A stretch of 6,910 bases of DNA from Ilumatobacteraceae bacterium (GCA_021741795.1 JAIOXC010000071.1:1-6910); one strand, 5' to 3'; positions 1 to 6,346 are shown, counted from the stretch's first letter. Program-made: numbers and translations. The notes: generated by a model from the letters alone, not told the origin.

Positions 1-614
1 GGCACTGCCCCTTTTGCGAGCCGGTCAAGTGGTTCGACGAGCGGCCAAACCGTGCGGCGAAACTCAATCAATTCGCGTTTGACAAAATACATTCGAGACG
101 CCGAAGCTGGTATTTCATCATCAAATACTTCGTCTTCAATCTGATTGACATCTTCGGCCAACATGGTTGCCACTTCTAGATACTGATCAACCATGCGGTC
201 AGTAATCTCGTGCAATACTGCAGTCGGCCCACCCTTGAGTTTTTCGGGATGCAACTCTAAATCTGCACGAATAGATTGCAATGGCAATGCATCTCCGTGA
301 CGCACAGTGAGCAACATATTTGTACCGATGAATAAGGTGAGATCGCCAACAATGATTTTTTCGGTTGCCACGTTGTATGCAACAGTCTTGAGAACAATCA
401 GAGTGTGCTCGTTGTACTGATCGATCTTGGGGCGCTGCCTACCGAAGAGCGCGTCTTCAACTGCTAAATCGTTGAGTCGAAAACGATCTTGGTAGCGATG
501 GAGTTCGGAAACTGTGGAGTCAAAGAGACCGATCCATGAAAACGACTTTCCATTATCTGCTTGGCCTTCGGCAACTCTCGCGCCATTTAGATATGTTGCT
601 TCGTCAACCAGCAT
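1..614 (-). CDS. corA: CorA-family Mg2+/Co2+ transporter, N-terminal part (cut by window edge)
   Basis: This is the N-terminal cytoplasmic part of a CorA-type divalent-cation channel, a membrane pentamer that lets Mg2+ (also Co2+) into the cell. Reading the minus strand from the ATG at 612-614 gives 204 uninterrupted codons before the window ends. Recognisable family stretches are 'WIGLFDS' (about residues 27-33), 'LNDLAVEDAL' followed by 'QRPKIDQYNEHTLIVLKT' (about 47-77), 'LFIGTNMLLTVRHG' (about 94-107) and the long helix region 'VLHEITDRMVDQYLEVA' onward (about 133-150), with acidic 'QIEDEVFDDE' (158-167). The two C-terminal membrane helices and the diagnostic GMN motif would lie beyond position 1 and cannot be checked. 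The start overlaps the end of the phosphatase gene by 11 bases in another frame. No good Shine-Dalgarno sequence precedes it, so translational coupling is likely. The fold assignment is strong, but cation selectivity is not readable from this part. Confidence 0.9.
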   Translation of the reverse strand, partial: MLVDEATYLNGARVAEGQADNGKSFSWIGLFDSTVSELHRYQDRFRLNDLAVEDALFGRQRPKIDQYNEHTLIVLKTVAYNVATEKIIVGDLTLFIGTNMLLTVRHGDALPLQSIRADLELHPEKLKGGPTAVLHEITDRMVDQYLEVATMLAEDVNQIEDEVFDDEIPASASRMYFVKRELIEFRRTVWPLVEPLDRLAKGAV

Positions 615-1374
615 GCTGCAATCGTACTTGACGCAATCGTGCCAGCAGTTGAGGTGAAGCGGCCACAATCGGTGTCCGCTTGTCATCGTATGCTGTCACC
701 AAAAGTTCACGATCGAGATGGTCTACGGCAACCACACCCGCCTCTTGGCAGATCAAAATGCTTGCCAGGTAGTCCCACACGCCATGACTATTCATGTCGA
801 CCCAACCATCCAATGTGCCGTCAGCAACCAAACAGATGTCGAGAGCTGCCGCACCAAGCGCTCGAAACTGCGCCCAACCTGGTTTGAAATTTGGCAGACC
901 AGAAATCCCGACCACCGCATCCTTGATGTCGGTGCACGCAGAGGGCCGAATTGGATTGCCATTATGAAACGCTCCACCACCCCGTGTCGCCCAATATCGA
1001 TCGCGACCAGAAGCCTGATTGACCACGAGTGACGCTCGCATGCCCGTACTGTCGAGTGCGCATAACGCAGTTGCATACCACTGCACACCACGACTTGCAT
1101 TGGTTGATCCATCGAGTGGATCCATCACGACCAAGATGTCGTTGTCGCCCCACTCGCCTGTTCGCTGACTTTCTTCCGACAACACCGCACAGCCCGCGCC
1201 GTGCAGGATTGCGAGCGCGACATTGTCGCAATCGACATCCACCGAATATTGGGTGTGTCGCAAACCGGACAGACCCCAGTCGGTGTTATTTGCAAGCACT
1301 GTCGTAATTGCGTCAGACACCTGATTGAGTACTTCAAGTATCTCTGCGTTAGTCGAAGCCTTAGACAGTCTCAT
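604..1374 (-). CDS. Inositol-monophosphatase-family phosphatase
   Basis: This is a 256-residue Mg2+-dependent, Li+-sensitive-type phosphatase of the inositol monophosphatase superfamily. It probably removes phosphate from inositol phosphates or a related small substrate in the cytoplasm. The metal-site motifs are present: 'LSEES' (65-69, with the Glu pair), 'DPLDGST' (85-91, catalytic Asp residues) and 'VWDYLAS' (199-205, the C-terminal Trp-Asp metal ligand). 'RGGGAFHNGNPIRPS' (131-145) and 'ALGAAALDICLVADGTLDGWVD' (172-193) are also typical. Length is normal for the family. I chose the ATG at 1372-1374 because it lies 4 bases after the upstream permease stop. An in-frame GTG at 1390-1392 or the ATG at 1426-1428 would run into the permease gene and add a non-conserved tail. 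The Shine-Dalgarno sequence is weak, so coupling to the permease is likely. The exact substrate is unknown. A CysQ-like 3'-phosphoadenosine 5'-phosphate phosphatase is a possible alternative, but the sequence looks more like actinobacterial IMPases. Confidence 0.88.
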   Translation of the reverse strand: MRLSKASTNAEILEVLNQVSDAITTVLANNTDWGLSGLRHTQYSVDVDCDNVALAILHGAGCAVLSEESQRTGEWGDNDILVVMDPLDGSTNASRGVQWYATALCALDSTGMRASLVVNQASGRDRYWATRGGGAFHNGNPIRPSACTDIKDAVVGISGLPNFKPGWAQFRALGAAALDICLVADGTLDGWVDMNSHGVWDYLASILICQEAGVVAVDHLDRELLVTAYDDKRTPIVAASPQLLARLRQVRLQHAG

Positions 1375-1378
1375 TTCA

Positions 1379-2317
1379 TTATCGCTCGTCACGGACGAAC
1401 GGCGTACCCAAGGCGCGTGGAGCACCAAGCAGATTGCGATTCCCCGGTCGGCTCAATGCAATCAGCGCTATCAGCGTTGCAAGATAAGGCAACATCTCGA
1501 GAAACGCCGAAGGAATAAACGTGATCTGCTCTGCCTGCAATGTAAATGGAAGCTGCAAGGTAAACCCGAACAGCACCGCACCAAAGATGATGCGCATTGG
1601 TCGCCACCCCGCAAACACCACGAGGGCAAGCGCAATCCACCCCAATCCATTTGTTGTTGCTGCTTGGTGCCAGCCTGCACTTTGCGCAAGCATCAACCAT
1701 GATCCGCCCAGTCCTACAAGAGCACCGCCGATCATGGTGTAGCGAATGCGAATTCGCGCAACAGAAAGACCCTGAGCATCAACCGTTGCTGGGTCGTCGC
1801 CAGTGGCGCGCAACTCAAGGCCCGGACGAGTGCTGAATAAGTAGCGCGATGCAACGATGGCTACTGCAATTGCAAAATAGGTGATGATGTCTTGACCAAA
1901 AACTATTGGGCCTATGACCGGAATGTCAGATAGTGGTCCGAATGACAGTGGATTAATCACTGTTGTGACCGTCTTGCCTTCTGCTGGCTTGCCCAAAAAG
2001 TTGGCCAGACCGGTACCAAAGATGACAAGCGCCAAACCCGCAACAATCTGATTCGCGCGAAAGACTACCGAAAGCACTGCATGTATTGAAGCGAGCAAGG
2101 CGCCGATCAACGAGCCAACGATGAGTCCAAGCCACACGCTTCCAGAAGCATCAGCAGCGAGAAACGAACTAATAGCCGACGTGAGCAAGATGCCCTCGAT
2201 ACCGAGGTTGAGTACACCAGAACGCTCGGTGAATAAAGCTCCGAGTGCAGCCAAAATCAATGTGGTTGCAATGGCAATGGCATCTGCCGACATCAAGATC
2301 CAAATATTTTCGTTCAT
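1379..2317 (-). CDS. ABC transporter permease, BMP/nucleoside-importer type (second permease)
   Basis: This 312-residue inner-membrane permease is the shorter of the two pore-forming subunits of the importer, corresponding in size and order to NupQ/YufQ-type proteins. About eight hydrophobic segments can be picked out, roughly at 10-29, 42-56, 61-83, 90-108, 133-161, 194-213, 225-256 and 270-289. The family-typical stretch 'ERSGVLNLGIEGIL' occupies 31-44. The cytoplasmic loop 'LRATGDDPATVDAQGLSVARIR' (169-190) is the probable coupling loop that docks on the ATPase. Its ATG shares an ATGA with the stop of the preceding permease (4-base overlap), and the phosphatase begins 4 bases after its stop. 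It has no periplasmic binding domain of its own and depends on the lipoprotein encoded upstream. The family call is firm. Whether the ligand is a nucleoside, a nucleobase or another compound cannot be read from the permease alone. Confidence 0.93.
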   Translation of the reverse strand: MNENIWILMSADAIAIATTLILAALGALFTERSGVLNLGIEGILLTSAISSFLAADASGSVWLGLIVGSLIGALLASIHAVLSVVFRANQIVAGLALVIFGTGLANFLGKPAEGKTVTTVINPLSFGPLSDIPVIGPIVFGQDIITYFAIAVAIVASRYLFSTRPGLELRATGDDPATVDAQGLSVARIRIRYTMIGGALVGLGGSWLMLAQSAGWHQAATTNGLGWIALALVVFAGWRPMRIIFGAVLFGFTLQLPFTLQAEQITFIPSAFLEMLPYLATLIALIALSRPGNRNLLGAPRALGTPFVRDER

Positions 2318-3429
2318 GCTGCAACCTTCTTTACTGTTGCATCATGCACACGAACAACATGGATGTGATAGCGACGGAAAGCTTCGCCGCCAAGTGCGAA
2401 CAACAGAATCGCACCTTGGAGCATCACTCCTATGTGAATAGGAGTGTCCGTTGTGACCTGCAGGTTGTTTCCACCAACTCTGAGGCCAGAGAACAAAATG
2501 CCGCTCACGATGATGACACCAAGATTGTTGCGCGCAAGAGCCGCGACCACGATGCCCGCATAGCCGTAACCGAGCGTAATAATGCTCGGCTCAATCTTGC
2601 CGTATGGACCAACGATCAGCATTGCACCGGCTAGGCCCGACAAAGCGCCAGAGATGAGCATCACCCACATTGTCGTTCGACGCGCATTGATACCTGCATA
2701 ATGCGCAGCTCGTGGAGAATCGGAGATCACATTGATGCGATAACCAAACTCGGTGCGCTTGACAACCCAATACAACGCACCAGCAATAATCAGCGCAACG
2801 AAAAATGTTGGATAGAGTCGTGAACTACCAAAACTGTCGAGTGACGCGGAGTCTGCGACCAATCGACCTTGAGGAAACGAAGTATTCGGGTTGCGAAAGA
2901 AACTTCCAGGTGTGTAAATCACATGCTTGATGAGACTCGCACCGATATACGTGAGTAGCAATGTGGAAACAATTTCACTTGTACCGAGTCGCGATCGCAC
3001 GAAAGCCGGAACAAAAATCCACGCCGCACCTGCAAGTGCGCCGCACAACAACACGAGGGGAACCATCATCAGCGTTGGCAAGTGATCGCCGAGCGCAATG
3101 CCTGCCCAAGCACCACCGATGAGACCGAGATACAACTGACCCTCGCCACCAATGTTGTAAAGATTCATCTGAAAAGCAAACGCTGCCGAGATACCGGTAC
3201 AGATCAACACCGTAGAAAGAGCCAACGTGTCGGTAATGCCGTTAAACGAAGCAAAACCATCTTGAAACATATTTGAGTATGTGTCAATTGGTGAGTGGCC
3301 CGTAGCAAGCAAAAAGAGCGCACCAAAAAACAGAGCGGCAAAAACCGATGCAAGAGGAACAAGTAATGACAATCGACGCGGAGTCTCGCCTCGCTGCTCA
3401 AACACGACACGAAAAGGAATGTGCATCAT
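2314..3429 (-). CDS. ABC transporter permease, BMP/nucleoside-importer type (first permease)
   Basis: This 371-residue inner-membrane permease is the longer pore-forming subunit, corresponding to NupP/YufP-type proteins. It begins with a short basic cytoplasmic tail (residues 1-20) and a first membrane helix at about 21-43. The signature 'NLYNIGGEGQLYLG' is at 89-102 and 'GTSEIVSTLLLTYI' at 149-162. A longer extracytoplasmic loop follows (about 173-205), and the probable coupling loop 'TEFGYRINVISDSPRAAHYAGINARR' lies at 226-251. The C-terminus ends in a basic tail. The start is ATG ATG at 3424-3429 and overlaps the ATPase stop by 4 bases in an ATGA arrangement, while the 3' end overlaps the next permease in the same way. 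This tight overlap suggests that the two permeases and the ATPase are made in matched amounts. Length and motifs are normal for the family, and no defects are visible. Confidence 0.93.
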   Translation of the reverse strand: MMHIPFRVVFEQRGETPRRLSLLVPLASVFAALFFGALFLLATGHSPIDTYSNMFQDGFASFNGITDTLALSTVLICTGISAAFAFQMNLYNIGGEGQLYLGLIGGAWAGIALGDHLPTLMMVPLVLLCGALAGAAWIFVPAFVRSRLGTSEIVSTLLLTYIGASLIKHVIYTPGSFFRNPNTSFPQGRLVADSASLDSFGSSRLYPTFFVALIIAGALYWVVKRTEFGYRINVISDSPRAAHYAGINARRTTMWVMLISGALSGLAGAMLIVGPYGKIEPSIITLGYGYAGIVVAALARNNLGVIIVSGILFSGLRVGGNNLQVTTDTPIHIGVMLQGAILLFALGGEAFRRYHIHVVRVHDATVKKVAA

Positions 3430-4973
3430 GACAGACCTGCCATCGCAGCACCGACTTGTGACAGTTGGGCAGTTTCACCCGAAGTTTCATGCACCACTGC
3501 CCCGCGATACAGCACGAGTACACGATCGGAAAGCGATAGCACTTCATCAAGATCTTCAGATATCAACAAGATCGCCTGACCTGCGCTTCGTGCGTCATTG
3601 ATCAGTCTGCGAACTGTCTCAATAGCACCTACATCGAGACCGCGAGTTGGCGAACACACAACGAGCAATTTGGTTGCGCTTCGACCACCCGAAAGTTCAC
3701 GGGCAAGCAGCACCTTCTGTGCATTTCCACCAGAAAGTTTGCGAGCGAGATGATCCGGACCATTTGCTTTGATCTCAAATTGTTCGATCAGTCGCGCGGC
3801 TTCAGGTCGCACCGACACTCGATCAACAACGATCTGTCGGTCGCGAGTGAGCAACAAGTTGTCGAGAATCGACATCGACGGCACAAGACCCATTCCAAGA
3901 CGATCTTCCGGCACATATGCCAACCCGACTTCTCGGGCTTGAATAGGACCGCAATCTGTGGTCATTGCTCCCGAGATACTGACCGAACCGCTCGTGGGCG
4001 AAATGAGACCTGCAATAGTGTCGGCGAGTTCGCGTTGACCATTACCAGCAACACCGGCAATGCCGACCATCTCACCGGCATGCACATTGAACGAAATTTC
4101 AGTAAGCACAGCAACATCGTCAATACTGAGCGACAAATTGCGAATCTGCAACACCTCGTGTCCTGTCGCATGTGTAGCGCGCTGGGCATTGAGTTCAATA
4201 TCGCGCCCAACCATCAAACGTGCAAGCTCTTTGGTATCCGTAGTGCCCCTACCTGAAACATGGCCTGTCACTCGCCCATTGCGCAATACCGTCACGCGAT
4301 CAGAGATCTCCACGACTTCGCCAAGTTTGTGACTGATGAAGACGATTGATTTTCCTGCTGCTGTCATTGCATGCACGTTTTCAAATAACTTTTCAACTTC
4401 AGAAGGCACCAACACTGCGGTTGGCTCATCCAACAACAAAATCTCTGCGCCTTGATAGAGCGCTTTAACAATCTCAACTCGTTGGCGTTGCCCAACTGAC
4501 AAGTCGCCAACTGTTGCATCCGGATCAATTGGCAGGCCGTATGATTCGGCAACTGCAGCAACTTTTTCGTTTATTTCGCGACGATTCAACTTGAACGGCA
4601 AATCGCGACTACCCAAAATCACATTTTCAGAAACGGTAAATCTTTCGACCAAACGAAAGTGTTGATGCACCATCGCGATTCCGTGCTGCAAACCTGCGCG
4701 CGGCGACGACAAATTGATGCGCTTGCCGTTGCGCATGAGATACCCGGCATCTGGTTGATAGAGACCACAGAGCACTGCAGCCAGCGTGCTTTTGCCAGCA
4801 CCGTTTTCGCCCAACAACGTGTGTACTTCACCTGCGCGCACATCAAAGTCAACTGAGTCGTTGGCAAGTACACCAGGAAATTTCTTATCAATTGAATGCG
4901 CTGAGAGAGCAGTAGAGGCCGCACCACTGGTGTGGTGCGGCCCCTGTGCAACCTCGTGAGAGGTATTACTCAT
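3426..4973 (-). CDS. ABC transporter ATP-binding protein, two fused nucleotide-binding domains (NupO/RbsA type)
   Basis: This 515-residue cytoplasmic ATPase energises the importer. It carries two ABC domains in one chain, as is usual for BMP and sugar importers. Domain 1 has Walker A 'GENGAGKS' (55-62), Q-loop 'VHQHF' (102-106), signature 'LSVGQRQRVEI' (158-168), Walker B with catalytic Glu 'LLLDEP' (179-184) and H-loop 'SHKL' (214-217). Domain 2 has a degenerate Walker A 'GVAGNGQREL' (307-316, no Lys), signature 'LSGGNAQKVLLAREL' (413-427), Walker B 'LLVVCSPTRGLD' (436-447, no catalytic Glu) and 'ISEDLDE' (471-477) in place of the H-loop His. One active and one degenerate site is the known pattern of this family and is not damage. 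The first 24 or so residues look like a variable leader, and their codons contain a strong hairpin (separate entry). The ATG lies 7 bases after the lipoprotein stop without an obvious Shine-Dalgarno sequence. Confidence 0.95.
   Translation of the reverse strand: MSNTSHEVAQGPHHTSGAASTALSAHSIDKKFPGVLANDSVDFDVRAGEVHTLLGENGAGKSTLAAVLCGLYQPDAGYLMRNGKRINLSSPRAGLQHGIAMVHQHFRLVERFTVSENVILGSRDLPFKLNRREINEKVAAVAESYGLPIDPDATVGDLSVGQRQRVEIVKALYQGAEILLLDEPTAVLVPSEVEKLFENVHAMTAAGKSIVFISHKLGEVVEISDRVTVLRNGRVTGHVSGRGTTDTKELARLMVGRDIELNAQRATHATGHEVLQIRNLSLSIDDVAVLTEISFNVHAGEMVGIAGVAGNGQRELADTIAGLISPTSGSVSISGAMTTDCGPIQAREVGLAYVPEDRLGMGLVPSMSILDNLLLTRDRQIVVDRVSVRPEAARLIEQFEIKANGPDHLARKLSGGNAQKVLLARELSGGRSATKLLVVCSPTRGLDVGAIETVRRLINDARSAGQAILLISEDLDEVLSLSDRVLVLYRGAVVHETSGETAQLSQVGAAMAGLS
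4917..4942 (-). other. Perfect 10-bp GC-rich hairpin inside the start of the ATPase gene
   Basis: The plus strand reads GGCCGCACCA, a 6-base loop (CTGGTG), then TGGTGCGGCC, so the arms are exact reverse complements. On the transcript it lies about 32 bases into the ATPase coding region (codons for roughly residues 11-19) and about 40 bases after the lipoprotein stop. No U-run follows in the direction of transcription, so it is not a standard intrinsic terminator. Its position, between a binding-protein gene and its membrane partners, fits an mRNA-stabilising or processing hairpin that raises the lipoprotein level over the downstream subunits. That role is inference. The structure itself is directly visible. 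Confidence 0.6.
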
Positions 4974-4980
4974 TTATTGA

Positions 4981-6159
4981 TCAGCCCTTTGGAGAACCGA
5001 TAACTCCCTTAACGAAGTAGCTCATTCCGAGCAAGTCGAGCAATTCTGGCTTTGTGTCAGCTGCAACAACCTCGACACCGTCTTGGTCCATCACTGGGCC
5101 TTGGAACGGTGCAAATGAACCATCGATGATTGCTGCTGCCTTCTCGGCGATCAATGCTTGTGTATCGGCATCTACTGATGAACCGAATGAACCAAGCGTG
5201 ACCATTCCGTCAGCCATCGAACCGTAGTACTCGTCTGATGGACATGTGCCACCAGCAACGGCCTTTGCGGTCTGAACATAGTAAGGACCCCAGTTCCATG
5301 TTGGAGCAGTGAGCCATGCGTTTGGTGCTGCTTCAGCAACATCGCTGTTGTAACCAACCCACTTGGCACCAACTGCATCGGCTGCGAGGCCAGTTGCTGT
5401 GGTGTCTTGGTGCATTGCAAGCACGTCAGCGCCTGCTGCAAGAAGTGATTCGGCAGATTCTTTTTCAGTATCTGGTCCGAACCATGTCTTTGTCCAAGAA
5501 ACTTGAACGGTTGCAGCTGGGTTAACAGACTGCGCGCCAAGTGTAAATGCGTTGATTCCGCGAATAACTTCTGGAATTGGGAACGCTGCGACATAACCGA
5601 GCTTGCCGGTTGGGCTTGCTGCGCCTGCTGCGATACCACTCAAGTAACGAGCTTCTTCAGCAGCACCGAAGTACGTGCCCAAGTTTGCAGGAATGTCACC
5701 AAATGTTGCGTACTCTCCACCCATCTCTGCGGTGAGGAGGAACTTCGCGCCTGTTGCCCACTGGAAGCAACCTTCTGCATGCTTTGCTGCAACGCGTGCC
5801 ATTGGAGTTCCATAACCAAATGAAGTTGCGAACATCAAGTTGTAACCCTCGGCTGCGAGGCCTTCCATGATTGCTTCGGCTTCGTCGCCTTCAGGAACAT
5901 TCTCTACACGCTTGACTTCAATGCCAAGTTCGGCTTCGAGTGCAAGGATGCCTTGTTCGTGTTGGTATGTCCAACCTTTGTCGTCTGGAACACCGATGTA
6001 GATAACAGCAACTTTGAGCATGCTGTAGTCAGCTCCTGCTTCAGTAGTAACTGTTTCTGCCATTGTCGTATCAGTGGCCGCATCGCTCCCACCACAAGCA
6101 AGAAGTCCGAAGACCGCTGCTGTAGCAAGGGCAAAACCCTTAATGTGATTTTTCCTCAT
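4981..6159 (-). CDS. BMP-family (PnrA/NupN-like) ABC transporter substrate-binding lipoprotein
   Basis: This 392-residue lipoprotein is the ligand-capturing subunit of the importer, anchored to the outer face of the cytoplasmic membrane. It has a basic N-terminus (MRKNHIK), a hydrophobic stretch (8-20) and a lipobox 'LLAC' (19-22) with the lipidated Cys at 22. An acidic, Thr/Ala-rich linker spans about 23-46. The BMP domain then runs to the end, with 'DDKGWTYQHEQG' (59-70), 'ATSFGYGTP' (111-119), 'GTYFGAAEEARYLSGIAAG' (161-179), 'GYVAAFPIPEVIRGINAF' (188-205), 'GYNSD' (269-273) and 'WNWGPYY' (288-294). The start at 6157-6159 is preferred because the signal peptide begins there and a purine-rich ribosome site lies 10 bases upstream. 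An open frame extends to 6249, but that extension has no signal-peptide character. Relatives with known ligands bind purine nucleosides or nucleobases, and the ligand here is inferred only. It is the first gene of the operon. Confidence 0.94.
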   Translation of the reverse strand: MRKNHIKGFALATAAVFGLLACGGSDAATDTTMAETVTTEAGADYSMLKVAVIYIGVPDDKGWTYQHEQGILALEAELGIEVKRVENVPEGDEAEAIMEGLAAEGYNLMFATSFGYGTPMARVAAKHAEGCFQWATGAKFLLTAEMGGEYATFGDIPANLGTYFGAAEEARYLSGIAAGAASPTGKLGYVAAFPIPEVIRGINAFTLGAQSVNPAATVQVSWTKTWFGPDTEKESAESLLAAGADVLAMHQDTTATGLAADAVGAKWVGYNSDVAEAAPNAWLTAPTWNWGPYYVQTAKAVAGGTCPSDEYYGSMADGMVTLGSFGSSVDADTQALIAEKAAAIIDGSFAPFQGPVMDQDGVEVVAADTKPELLDLLGMSYFVKGVIGSPKG

Positions 6160-6169
6160 CTGTTGTGCT

Positions 6170-6176
6170 CTCCCCT
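6170..6176 (-). promoter_or_regulatory. Ribosome binding site of the BMP lipoprotein gene
   Basis: On the minus strand the sequence AGGGGAG ends 10 bases before the ATG at 6159. It decides the start: neither the upstream in-frame ATG at 6225-6223 region nor any codon nearer 6249 is needed once this site and the signal peptide are considered. It is the clearest Shine-Dalgarno-like sequence in the window, matching the expectation that the binding protein is the most abundant subunit. Confidence 0.6.
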
Positions 6177-6191
6177 TATGCATGATGCATA
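6177..6191. promoter_or_regulatory. 15-base perfect palindrome next to the lipoprotein ribosome site
   Basis: The sequence is TATGCAT, one central base, then ATGCATA, which are exact inverted repeats. It directly abuts the ribosome binding site of the lipoprotein gene. As DNA it has the size and symmetry of an operator for a dimeric regulator. As RNA it could form a 6-bp stem with a 3-base loop beside the ribosome site. No specific regulator can be named from the sequence. Confidence 0.4.
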
Positions 6192-6199
6192 TGTCAGTT

Positions 6200-6235
6200 T
6201 TGTCTGCTCCGCGCCAATTGGCACAGAGCAGACAA
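6200..6235. promoter_or_regulatory. 36-base near-perfect nested palindrome, candidate operator or leader hairpin
   Basis: The outer arms TTGTCTGCTC (6200-6209) and GAGCAGACAA (6226-6235) are exact reverse complements. They share a centre with the inner palindrome GCCAATTGGC (6213-6222). Of 18 symmetric pairs, 16 match. The two that fail (6210/6225 and 6212/6223) become G-U wobbles if the minus strand is transcribed, but A-C mismatches on the plus-strand RNA. It lies 41-76 bases upstream of the lipoprotein ATG. It could be an operator covering the transcription start, or an RNA hairpin in the operon leader. The symmetry is seen directly, and the function is inferred. Confidence 0.6.
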
Positions 6236-6237
6236 TA
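6232..6237 (-). promoter_or_regulatory. Possible -10 element for the transporter operon
   Basis: On the minus strand this reads TATTGT, a TANNNT-type -10 hexamer. Transcription would then start near 6225, inside the large palindrome. That is where an operator would block it, leaving a leader of roughly 65 bases. The matching -35 region (about 6255-6261) is poor, so this is tentative. A second TANNNT hexamer, TACTGT, lies further upstream on the same strand (6260-6265). Confidence 0.25.
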
Positions 6238-6257
6238 ACACGCCACCACCCACCTAC

Positions 6258-6286
6258 TTGACAGTATGTAAAGCCAAATTTGCTAT
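6258..6286 (+). promoter_or_regulatory. Candidate promoter for cysD
   Basis: A perfect TTGACA -35 hexamer (6258-6263) is followed by a 17-base spacer and TGCTAT (6281-6286), a partial match to TATAAT (three of six positions). The predicted transcription start is near 6293, giving a leader of about 58 bases before the cysD ATG. That leader contains the short direct repeats described separately. An alternative TANNNT hexamer, TAGTCT (6337-6342), would start a nearly leaderless transcript. Confidence 0.4.
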
Positions 6287-6294
6287 TTCATCAT

Positions 6295-6311
6295 GGTTTA
6301 CACGGGTTTAC
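6295..6311 (+). repeat. Tandem GGTTTAC direct repeat in the cysD leader
   Basis: GGTTTAC occurs at 6295-6301 and again at 6305-6311, exactly 10 bases (about one helical turn) apart. An inverted relative, TGTAAA, lies at 6267-6272 inside the promoter spacer, opposite TTTACA at 6297-6302. The spacing suggests a protein binding site on one face of the DNA, though 7-base repeats can arise by chance. Confidence 0.35.
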
Positions 6312-6312
6312 C

Positions 6313-6346
6313 AGTCTGAAACATGGGGTGTTGAACTAGTCTGAAA
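6313..6346 (+). repeat. AGTCTGAAA direct repeat just upstream of cysD
   Basis: The 9-base sequence AGTCTGAAA is found at 6313-6321 and at 6338-6346, a 25-base period. With one mismatch the match extends to 11 bases (6311-6321 and 6336-6346). The second copy ends 4 bases before the cysD ATG and overlaps the place where a ribosome site would be expected. A regulator bound here could block translation initiation or transcript elongation. The role is unknown. Confidence 0.4.

Noticed and set aside
604..1374. CysQ (3'-phosphoadenosine 5'-phosphate phosphatase) linked to the nearby cysD
   Set aside because: The phosphatase is at the far end of a divergent operon, and its motifs fit general actinobacterial IMPases better. 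It is kept only as an alternative.
1375..1428. Longer form of the phosphatase starting at 1428, or at the GTG at 1392
   Set aside because: The extension overlaps the permease gene and reads as its shifted frame, with no family similarity. The ATG at 1374 lies 4 bases after the permease stop.
3620..4060. Broken second ATP site in the ATPase (no Walker A Lys, no Walker B Glu, Glu for the H-loop His)
   Set aside because: This degeneration is the normal state of the second domain in this importer family, so it is not a mutation or pseudogene sign.
4917..4942. Intrinsic terminator after the lipoprotein gene
   Set aside because: The stem is strong but no U-run follows on the transcript, and it lies inside the ATPase coding region with essential subunits downstream.
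639..5823. Many open frames of 60-170 codons opposite or out of frame with the six minus-strand genes, and minus-strand frames opposite cysD
   Set aside because: They lie wholly within well-supported genes, have low-complexity or Cys/His/Arg/Gln-rich translations typical of shadow frames, and match no recognisable family.
6160..6249. Longer form of the BMP lipoprotein starting at 6249
   Set aside because: The extra 30 residues translate the palindromic leader, contain several cysteines and would bury the signal peptide inside the chain. The ribosome site and lipobox both support the start at 6159.
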